This document shows, piece after piece, positions 6,247 through 11,888 of a DNA stretch of 11,888 bases. The translations under genes and the position numbers were made by a program. The notes beneath the pieces were generated by a model. It did no database searches and had not been told where the DNA came from. It worked only from the letters and a program-made list of their open reading frames with translations. Source of the DNA: Palsa-459 sp035937595. GTDB taxonomy: Bacteria; Actinomycetota; Acidimicrobiia; Acidimicrobiales; RAAP-2. Location: NCBI GenBank assembly GCA_035937595.1, contig DASZHS010000027.1, positions 1 to 11,888 of the forward strand. The letters run 5' to 3'. Each line of letters opens with the position of its first letter. The first letter of the stretch is position 1.

Positions 6247-7656
6247 GTGAACAAGGGCGTCCGGGGAAGAGCCGTGCTCGTCGCCGCCGCATCGGCGCTC
6301 GCGGTGGCCGCGCTCGTCGTAACGTCCCACCCCCCGGGTGGCGCGCGGCCGGCGTTCGGCGGCGTGGACCTCGCCCTCGGCGGTGTCGTGGGCATGCGCG
6401 GCACCTCGGACTCGCCACCGACGACCGCCAGCTGCAGGGCGCAGAGCGCCGGCAAGTCGGCCTGCTACGACCCCGCCCAGCTGCGGGCCGCCTACGACCT
6501 CGCGCCCCTCTACGCGAAGGGCATCGAGGGCCAGCACCAGACGATCGTGATCGTCGACTCCTTCGGCTCGCCGACGATCACGGCCGACCTCGCTGCCTTC
6601 GACGCCGCGTTCTCCCTTCCCGCGCCACCCTCCTTCAGGATCATCCGGCCACGCGGGCCGATCCCGCCGTACACCGCGACGGGCAAGGACCGCTTCGGGT
6701 GGGCGACCGAGACGTCCCTCGACGTCGAGTGGGCCCACGCGCTCGCGCCCATGGCCTCGATCCTGCTCGTCGAGACGCCGACCGACGAGGTCGAGGGCAC
6801 GACGGGGTTCCCCGACATCGTCGCGGCGGAGAACTACGTGATCAAGCACCGGCTCGGCACGGTGATCAGCCAGAGCTTCGGTGCGACCGAGCAGACCTTC
6901 TCGTCCAAGTCCCAGGTGACCAAGCTCCGCTCGGCCTTCCTCGCCGCCGAGAAGGCGAACGTCACGGTGCTCGGGGGCTCAGGGGACCTCGGCGCGACGG
7001 ACTTCAAGTCGAACGCGAAGGACATCTACCCCTTCCGCGTCACGAGCTGGCCGGCCTCGGACCCCCTCGTCACGGCCGTCGGTGGGACCTACCTGAACCT
7101 CAACGACCAGGGCAAGCCGCTCGCGCCCGCGAGCGCCTGGAACGACACCTTCGCGCGCACCCCGCCGTACCCCGCCGCGACCGGCGGGGGCCACTCGGAG
7201 TTCTTCGCGCGACCCGCCTACCAAGACGGGGTCAGCGCCGTGGCGGGCACGCACCGCGCGGTGCCGGACATCTCGATGAGCGCCTCGTGCTCGGGGTTCG
7301 TCGACGTCTACGTCAGCGCGGCGGGCAACGGTGGGCACCCGTGGCTCAAGCTGTGCGGCACGAGCGAGGCGACGCCGGAGTTCGCGGCCATCGTCGCGCT
7401 GGCGGACCAGGTGGCGGGCCACGGGCTGGGCCTCCTCAACCCCGCGCTCTACGCCCTGCAGCACGTGGCCAACTCGGGGCTGGTCGCGGTGACCTCAGGG
7501 AACAACACCGTGGCGTTCGTGTCGAAGGGCAAGACGGTGACCGTCCAGGGGTTCCCGGCGACCGCTGCCTACAACCTCGCGACCGGCCTCGGGACGATCG
7601 ACGCGGCACTGTTCGTGCCGGCGCTCGTCCACGAGTGGAAGCTGCTCCACCCGTAG
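6247..7656 (+). CDS. Secreted sedolisin-family (S53) serine-carboxyl peptidase without propeptide domain
   Basis: This 469-residue protein is an S53 peptidase, a subtilisin-fold enzyme with a Ser-Glu-Asp triad, usually acid-active. Residues 1-8 are basic and 9-25 hydrophobic (AVLVAAASALAVAALVV), a signal peptide or anchor with no sharp cleavage site. The catalytic domain starts near residue 75 with YDPAQLRAAYDLAPLYAKG and TIVIVDSFGSP. ATETSLDVEWAHALAP supplies Glu155 and Asp159, GGSGDLGAT supplies the oxyanion Asp247, and CGTSEATPEFAA supplies the nucleophile Ser373. GFPATAAYNLATGLGTID near the end corresponds to the calcium-site region. No long pro-kumamolisin domain lies between the signal and the catalytic domain. 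The start is uncertain: in-frame GTGs lie at 6145, 6238 and 6247. I prefer 6247 or 6238 because they give a normal signal peptide and lie after a -10 box. Confidence 0.88.
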   Translation: MNKGVRGRAVLVAAASALAVAALVVTSHPPGGARPAFGGVDLALGGVVGMRGTSDSPPTTASCRAQSAGKSACYDPAQLRAAYDLAPLYAKGIEGQHQTIVIVDSFGSPTITADLAAFDAAFSLPAPPSFRIIRPRGPIPPYTATGKDRFGWATETSLDVEWAHALAPMASILLVETPTDEVEGTTGFPDIVAAENYVIKHRLGTVISQSFGATEQTFSSKSQVTKLRSAFLAAEKANVTVLGGSGDLGATDFKSNAKDIYPFRVTSWPASDPLVTAVGGTYLNLNDQGKPLAPASAWNDTFARTPPYPAATGGGHSEFFARPAYQDGVSAVAGTHRAVPDISMSASCSGFVDVYVSAAGNGGHPWLKLCGTSEATPEFAAIVALADQVAGHGLGLLNPALYALQHVANSGLVAVTSGNNTVAFVSKGKTVTVQGFPATAAYNLATGLGTIDAALFVPALVHEWKLLHP

Positions 7657-7657
7657 C

Positions 7658-8503
7658 TCATGCGCGGAGGCGGGCGACGATCTCGCGCGTCGCCGTCGAG
7701 CGGTTCAGCGTGTAGAAGTGCAGCCCCGGCGCCCCGGACGCGAGCAGGTCCCGGCACAGCTCGGTCGCCGCGTCCACGCCGGCCGCGCGGACCGCTCCGG
7801 GACCCGACGACGCGGCCGCCTCGAGGCGCTCGACCAGCCACCCCGGCACCGCGCCGCCGAGGTCGCGCATCCTCGTGATCGAGCCGAGCGTCGTCACGGG
7901 CATGATGCCCGGAAGGACCGGCTTGTCGACGCCGAGCGCCGCGAGGTCCGAGACGAGCGCGCGCCACTCGGCGACCTCGAAGAAGAGCTGGGTCGCCGCG
8001 AAGTCGGCGGCGGCGAGCTTGGCGGCGAGGTGCCGGCGGTCCGTCGCGAGGTCCGGGGAGTCGGGGTGGCCGGCGGGCTGCGCGGCGACGCCGATGCAGA
8101 ACGTCCCGACCCCGCGCGCCAGCTCGACGAGCTCGACGGCGTGGCGGAGCTCGCCCACCGCGCCGTGCGCAGGGTCGACGTCGCCGCCGAGGAGCATGAG
8201 GTTCTCGATGCCAGCGTCGCGGTAGCTCTCGAGGATCTCGACCAGCTCGCCTCTCGTGTGGTGCACGCAGGTGAGGTGCGCCATCGGGGCGACGCGGCCC
8301 TCGTCGTGGAGCCGTCGCACGAGGTCGTAGGTGGCGGCGCGTGACGACGCGCCGCCCCGATAGGTGACCGAGACGAAGCTCGCCTCGAGTGGCGCGAGCT
8401 CGACCAGCGCCTTGTCGAGGGTGGCCGCCTCGGCCTCGCTCTTCGGGGGGAAGAACTCGAACGAGATCGTCGTGCCCCGCGCGAGCAGGTCGTCGACGCG
8501 CAC
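7658..8503 (-). CDS. metF: 5,10-methylenetetrahydrofolate reductase
   Basis: MetF reduces methylene-THF to methyl-THF for methionine synthesis, using a flavin. The protein has 281 residues, normal for the bacterial one-domain enzyme. ISFEFFPPKS (residues 13-22) carries the catalytic Glu16, ASFVSVTYRGGASSR is the strand with the Tyr-Arg pair, and MAHLTCVHHT and ENLMLLGGDVD are the FAD and folate loops; the last replaces the Arg of the E. coli RGD with Gly. QLFFE and LPGIMPVTT are the later barrel strands, and LHFYTLNRSTATREIV closes the protein. The GTG start directly abuts the TAG stop of the cupin gene, so it is the last gene of the purN-purH-folD-cupin-metF operon and probably translated by coupling. 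Its stop is 1 nt from that of the converging peptidase gene. Confidence 0.94.
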   Translation of the reverse strand: MRVDDLLARGTTISFEFFPPKSEAEAATLDKALVELAPLEASFVSVTYRGGASSRAATYDLVRRLHDEGRVAPMAHLTCVHHTRGELVEILESYRDAGIENLMLLGGDVDPAHGAVGELRHAVELVELARGVGTFCIGVAAQPAGHPDSPDLATDRRHLAAKLAAADFAATQLFFEVAEWRALVSDLAALGVDKPVLPGIMPVTTLGSITRMRDLGGAVPGWLVERLEAAASSGPGAVRAAGVDAATELCRDLLASGAPGLHFYTLNRSTATREIVARLRA

Positions 8504-8860
8504 CTAGACCACGCGGCCGAAGTCGTCCTCGTAGCGCACGATGTCGTCCTCCCCGAAGTAGTCGCCCTGCTGGACCTCGACGAACACGAGGTCCACGTCG
8601 CCGGGGTTCGCGCAGCGGTGCTTGGCGCCCCGGGGGACGTCGATCGACTCGCCCGTCCGGACGAGGCGGGTCACGTCGTCGATCGTGACCTCGGCGGTGC
8701 CCTGGACGACGAACCAGTGCTCCGCGCGGTGCGCGTGGGACTGGTAGCTGAGCCGGCGCCCGGGGCGCACGGTGAGGTACTTCACCTTCGAGTGCGACTC
8801 GGCGTCGGCGAGCACCTCGAAGGAGCCCCAGGGGCGCTCCTCGATCTCGCGCCCGCTCAC
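8504..8860 (-). CDS. Stand-alone cupin resembling the C-terminal domain of type II mannose-6-phosphate isomerase/ManC
   Basis: This 118-residue protein is a single cupin domain of the MannoseP_isomer type, found elsewhere fused behind the GDP-mannose pyrophosphorylase domain. ERPWGSFEVL (8-17) is the family opening. KYLTVRPGRRLSYQSHAHRAEHWFVVQG has the metal ligands His42 and His44 with Glu47 (or His48), and IDVPRGAKHRCANPG gives His81. FVEVQQGDYFGEDDIVRYEDDFGR is the signature end of type II PMIs. The fold suggests interconversion of mannose-6-phosphate and fructose-6-phosphate, but no nucleotidyltransferase partner is in the window, so the substrate is uncertain. Its GTG start overlaps the folD stop (GTGA) and its stop touches the metF start, so it is locked inside a one-carbon operon. 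Confidence 0.85.
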   Translation of the reverse strand: MSGREIEERPWGSFEVLADAESHSKVKYLTVRPGRRLSYQSHAHRAEHWFVVQGTAEVTIDDVTRLVRTGESIDVPRGAKHRCANPGDVDLVFVEVQQGDYFGEDDIVRYEDDFGRVV

Positions 8861-9711
8861 CGGTGGCGCTCCGCAGCGGTGACGGCGTTGCTGAGCAGCA
8901 TCGCGCGGGTCATCGGTCCGACCCCGCCCAGCCGCGGCGTGATCCAGCCCGCGACGTCGGCAACCTCGTCGACCACGTCGCTCAGCACCCGACGGCCCTC
9001 CCAGGTCGTGCCGGCGCCGACGACCGCCGCGCCGGGCTTGATCATGGCAGGGGTCACGAGACCGGCGCGACCCGCCGCGGCGACGACCACGTCGCCGGTG
9101 CGCACGATCGCCGCGAGGTCGTCGACCCCGGTGTGCACGACGGTGACCGCGGCGTTGCAGCCGGGCCGCTTGAGCGACAGGAGCACCGACAGCGGCCGCC
9201 CGATCGTGAGCCCCCGGCCGATCACGACGACGTGGCGGCCCTCGACGGGCACGTCGTGGGCGGCGAGGAGCTCGACGATCCCCGCGGGCGTGCAGGGCAG
9301 GACCACCGGCGCGCCCAGCAGGAGCCGGCCGAGGTTGACCGGGTGCAGCCCGTCGACGTCCTTGTCGGGGTCCACCGTGGCGAGCGTCCGCTGCTCGTCG
9401 AGGTCGCCGGGAAGCGGGAACTGGACGAGGAACGCGTCGACGGCCAGGTCCTCGTTGAACGAGCGGACCGCGGCGAGCACGTCGGGCTCGGCGGCGTCGG
9501 CCGGGAGGTGGAGGTGGTGCGAGTCGATCCCCACCTCGGCGCAGTCCTCGTGCTTGAGGGCGACGTAGCGCTGCGAGGGGACGTCGTCGCCGACGAGGAT
9601 CGTCCCGAGCCCGACCCGGTGGCCCGCGGCCGCGAGGTTGGCCACCCGCACGGTGAGCTCGGCCTTGAGCTGGCGCGCGAGGCGGTCGCCGTCGAGGATC
9701 GTCGCGGTCAT
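8857..9711 (-). CDS. folD: Bifunctional methylene-THF dehydrogenase / methenyl-THF cyclohydrolase
   Basis: FolD interconverts methylene-, methenyl- and 10-formyl-THF in the cytosol; its 10-formyl-THF feeds PurN and PurH encoded just upstream. It has 284 residues, the usual length. Tyr49 and Lys53 in RYVALKHEDC are the catalytic pair. VQFPLPGDLDE contains the conserved Gln, DKDVDGLHPVNLGRL is the folate and domain-linker segment, and GRGLTIGRPLSVLL is the nucleotide-binding loop. It differs from E. coli FolD: VVGAGTTWEGRR replaces the IDVG region and ITPRLGGVGPMT replaces TPVPGGVGPMT, which I take as lineage variation. ATG 9711 has AGGAG 4 nt upstream. It lies 7 nt after purH and overlaps the cupin gene by 4 nt. 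Confidence 0.95.
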   Translation of the reverse strand: MTATILDGDRLARQLKAELTVRVANLAAAGHRVGLGTILVGDDVPSQRYVALKHEDCAEVGIDSHHLHLPADAAEPDVLAAVRSFNEDLAVDAFLVQFPLPGDLDEQRTLATVDPDKDVDGLHPVNLGRLLLGAPVVLPCTPAGIVELLAAHDVPVEGRHVVVIGRGLTIGRPLSVLLSLKRPGCNAAVTVVHTGVDDLAAIVRTGDVVVAAAGRAGLVTPAMIKPGAAVVGAGTTWEGRRVLSDVVDEVADVAGWITPRLGGVGPMTRAMLLSNAVTAAERHR

Positions 9712-9718
9712 CGGTCTC

Positions 9719-11236
9719 CTAGTGCCGGAAGTGCCGCTCGGCGGTCAGCAGCATCGCGAGCCCCGCCGCGTCGGCCGCGGCGACGATCTCGGCGTCACGG
9801 ATCGAGCCGCCCGGCTGGACCACGGCGGTCACGCCCGCCGCGACCAGGGCGTCGAGGCCGTCGGCGAACGGGAAGAAGGCGTCCGAGGCCGCGGCCGCGC
9901 CCTTCGCGCGGTCCTGCGCCTTTTGGACGGCGAGCTCGGCGGCGGCCACGCGTGACTGCTGGCCGGCGCCGATCCCGACGGTCGCGCCCTCATTGGCGAG
10001 CACGATCGCGTTCGAGGTCGTGCGCCCGCAGACCCGCCAGGCGAGCACGAGGTCCCGGCGCTCAGCCTCGGTCGGGGCGCGCGACGTCGCCACCGCCCAC
10101 GCCGACGGGGGGCGCTCGAACTCGTCGGGGTCCTGGACGAGCACGGTGTCGCCGATCGTGCGCACCGAGCGCGCGGCGGGGCCAGGGGCGTCGGCGGTGA
10201 GCAGGCGGGTCGTCTTGCGCCGCGCGACGAGCCGCGCACGCGCGCCCTCAGTGAGCCCGCGGGCGATCACGACGTCGGCCTGGGGTCCCGCGGCGATCTC
10301 CTCGGCGACGGCCTCGTCGAGCTCGCCCGTGAGCGCGAACACGCCGCCGAAGGCGCTCAGCTCGTCGCCCGCCAGCGCTCGGCGGAACGCCGCCGCGAGC
10401 GTCGGCGCGACCGCAGCCCCGCAGGCGTTCGCGTGCTTCACGAGGACGGCCGCCGGCGCCCCGGCGTCGCCGTGGAGCTCGTGGGCGAGCCGCCAGGCGG
10501 CGTCGGCGTCGAACAGGTTCAGGTAGCTCAAGGGGACCCCGGCGTGCTGGCGGGCGGTGTCCCAGAACGACGCCACGCCCTCGAGCCGGTAGCGCGCCCC
10601 GCGCTGGTGGGGATTCTCGCCGTAGCGGAGCGACTCGGCGCGCTCCAAGGTGAGGTGCAGCGACGCGGGCAGCCCCTCCTCGCGCACGACGTCGGCGTCG
10701 AACCACCCGACGATGGCCGCGTCGTAGGCGGCGGTGTGTGCGAACGCCTTGCGGGCGAGCCGCGCGCGCGTCGCGGACTCGAGGTGCCCAGCCGCGCGCA
10801 GCTCGGCCAGCACCGCGGCGTAGTCGTCGGGATCCACCACGACGCCCACGCGCGCGTGGTTCTTCGCCGCGGCGCGCACCATGGTCGGCCCCCCGACGTC
10901 GATCAGCGAGATGGACGGGTCCTGGCGGAACGGGTACAGGTTGCAGACCACGAGGTCGATCGGTGTGATGCCCTGCGCGGCGAGGTCCGCCGCGTGACCC
11001 GGGTCGTCGAGGTCCGCGAGGATGCCCCCGTGGATCGCGGGGTGGAGCGTCTTCACGCGGCCCGAGAGCATCTCGGGGGACCCCGTGAGCTGGGCGACCT
11101 CGACGTGGGCGATGCCGGCGTCGCGCAGCGCCGACGACGTGCCACCCGAGGCGACGAGCTCGCAGCCGAGCCCCTCCAGCCCGCGCGCGAGGGCCGTCAG
11201 GCCGCGCTTGTCCCACACGCTGAGGAGCGCCCTCAT
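9719..11236 (-). CDS. purH: Bifunctional AICAR formyltransferase / IMP cyclohydrolase
   Basis: PurH carries out the last two steps of IMP synthesis. The protein has 505 residues. The N-terminal cyclohydrolase domain (about 1-190) shows LLSVWDKRGL, VASGGTSSAL, SGRVKTLHPAIHGGIL, VVCNLYPF and IDVGGPTMVRAAAKNH. The C-terminal transformylase domain shows SLRYGENPHQRG, LSYLNLFDADAAW, the catalytic pair Lys267-His268 in VLVKHANACGAA, FGGVFAL, IGAGQQSRVAA, AFFPFADGLDAL and PGGSIRDAEIVAAAD, ending in ERHFRH. The KHANACG loop has Ala where bacterial enzymes commonly have Pro. The frame is open further upstream, but that overlaps purN; ATG 11236 overlaps the purN stop by 4 nt (ATGA) and precedes the conserved LLSVWDK opening, so it is the start. 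The formyl donor is supplied by FolD encoded downstream. Confidence 0.96.
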   Translation of the reverse strand: MRALLSVWDKRGLTALARGLEGLGCELVASGGTSSALRDAGIAHVEVAQLTGSPEMLSGRVKTLHPAIHGGILADLDDPGHAADLAAQGITPIDLVVCNLYPFRQDPSISLIDVGGPTMVRAAAKNHARVGVVVDPDDYAAVLAELRAAGHLESATRARLARKAFAHTAAYDAAIVGWFDADVVREEGLPASLHLTLERAESLRYGENPHQRGARYRLEGVASFWDTARQHAGVPLSYLNLFDADAAWRLAHELHGDAGAPAAVLVKHANACGAAVAPTLAAAFRRALAGDELSAFGGVFALTGELDEAVAEEIAAGPQADVVIARGLTEGARARLVARRKTTRLLTADAPGPAARSVRTIGDTVLVQDPDEFERPPSAWAVATSRAPTEAERRDLVLAWRVCGRTTSNAIVLANEGATVGIGAGQQSRVAAAELAVQKAQDRAKGAAAASDAFFPFADGLDALVAAGVTAVVQPGGSIRDAEIVAAADAAGLAMLLTAERHFRH

Positions 11237-11844
11237 CGCCCGGGGACCTCGGCGCGCGCCAGCGAGGCGGGCTCGCGGCCGGCGGCCATCGCGGCGCGCA
11301 CGTCGGCGATCACCTCGGGGTACAGGCGTCGCTCGACCTGCTTGATGCGCTCGTGGAGCGACGCCTCGTCGTCGTCGTCGCGGACCGCGACGGGCTCCTG
11401 GCGCAGGATCGGGCCGGCGTCGAGCTCGCGGGTGGCCACGTGCACGGTCCACCCGGTGGTCGTCGCGTGGGCGGCGAGCGCGTCACGGACGGGGTGCCAG
11501 CCGCGGAACGCGGGGAGCAGCGAGGGGTGGGTGTTCAGCACGCGGCCCTCGAAGCGGTCGAAGAACCCCGCCGAGAGGATCGTGCCGAACCCCGCCATGC
11601 ACACGAGGTCGATCGCACGCGCGTCGAGCACGTCGGTCAGCGTCGAGGTGTAGCCGTCGCGGTCGAACGCGGCGGTGAACCCGCCGTAGGCGGCGCGGTC
11701 GACGAGCACCGCCTCGACGTCGGCACGCCGGGCGACCTCGAGCGCGCGGCACGGGCGGTCGGCGACGACCACGTCGAGCGGGATCGTCGCGGTGATCGCC
11801 TCGAGGATCGTCCCCTCGCCCGAGACGAGCACCGCGGTCGCCAC
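11233..11844 (-). CDS. purN: Phosphoribosylglycinamide formyltransferase (GART)
   Basis: PurN transfers the formyl group of 10-formyl-THF to GAR, the third step of purine synthesis. The protein has 203 residues, near the normal length. ATAVLVSGEGTILEAI (2-17) is the phosphate-binding loop, in which Glu-Gly-Thr-Ile replaces the more usual G-S/T-N-L. VCMAGFGTILS leads to VLNTHPSLLPAFRG with the catalytic Asn104 and His106. TVHVATRELDAGPILRQE supplies Asp142; these match E. coli Asn106, His108 and Asp144 at a constant offset of two. VVADRP replaces the usual SN-R segment near residue 28. The GTG start at 11844 lacks a clear Shine-Dalgarno sequence and lies 10 nt after the stop of the upstream gene. 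It overlaps purH by 4 nt and heads the visible part of the operon. Confidence 0.93.
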   Translation of the reverse strand: MATAVLVSGEGTILEAITATIPLDVVVADRPCRALEVARRADVEAVLVDRAAYGGFTAAFDRDGYTSTLTDVLDARAIDLVCMAGFGTILSAGFFDRFEGRVLNTHPSLLPAFRGWHPVRDALAAHATTTGWTVHVATRELDAGPILRQEPVAVRDDDDEASLHERIKQVERRLYPEVIADVRAAMAAGREPASLARAEVPGR

Positions 11845-11854
11845 CAGGTGCGCC

Positions 11855-11888
11855 CTAGAGGCTGCGGACGACGTCGACCATGCGCTCG
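11855..11888 (-). CDS. C-terminal fragment of an upstream gene (unidentified)
   Basis: On the minus strand a frame entering at the right edge reads ERMVDVVRSL and stops at TAG 11857-11855, 10 nt before the purN start. Ten residues are too few to identify. The close spacing suggests the purN operon begins outside the window with this gene. In some actinobacteria sucCD lies upstream of purN, but I cannot confirm that here. Confidence 0.45.
   Translation of the reverse strand, partial: ERMVDVVRSL

Noticed and set aside
5948..6250. A 100-codon plus-strand frame across the tandem repeats
   Set aside because: Arg-rich low-complexity translation, no ribosome site, starts inside a repeat unit; only its very end is kept as a possible leader.

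Overview
The window is very GC-rich, with coding sequence in which almost every third codon position is G or C. Starts are ATG, GTG and TTG, and some genes appear to be transcribed from a -10 box lying 6-7 nt before the start codon (leaderless). Together with the flavour of the proteins (SdhB tail, sedolisin without propeptide, FolD with a TPRLGGVGP ending) this points to a high-GC actinobacterium. Class Acidimicrobiia is my best guess; no marker here proves it. The region is mostly chromosomal housekeeping. I see no transposase, integrase, phage gene, CRISPR array, rRNA or tRNA.

Layout. 1-685 (+): the 3' end of succinate dehydrogenase iron-sulfur subunit, then an overlapping SCP2-like small protein. 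686-1288 (-): a DJ-1/PfpI family protein that converges on it with no gap. 1363-2638 (+): a possible leaderless 64-aa ORF, a 68-aa acidic protein with a strong ribosome binding site, and a nucleoside phosphorylase family protein. 2679-4887 (-): malate dehydrogenase and NADP-type isocitrate dehydrogenase, a two-gene TCA operon transcribed icd then mdh. 4997-5722 (-): a three-helix membrane protein with a cytosolic-type double zinc ribbon at its C-terminus. 5723-6246: a long divergent intergenic region holding 15-bp tandem repeats, an inverted repeat and a Z-DNA-prone tract. 6247-7656 (+): a secreted sedolisin (S53) serine-carboxyl peptidase. 7658-11844 (-): a compact operon read purN, purH, folD, a stand-alone mannose-6-phosphate-isomerase-type cupin, metF. 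11855-11888 (-): the last ten codons of another gene upstream of purN.

Functionally, sdhB, icd and mdh give three TCA steps within about 5 kb. purN and purH carry out the two 10-formyl-THF-dependent steps of purine synthesis. FolD makes that 10-formyl-THF from methylene-THF, and MetF drains methylene-THF to methyl-THF for methionine, so four of the five operon genes share one folate pool and the cupin is the outlier. The less ordinary parts are the two small ORFs before the nucleoside phosphorylase, the repeat-bearing divergent region between the zinc-ribbon membrane protein and the peptidase, and the embedded cupin. I found no convincing new defence, mobile or biosynthetic system.
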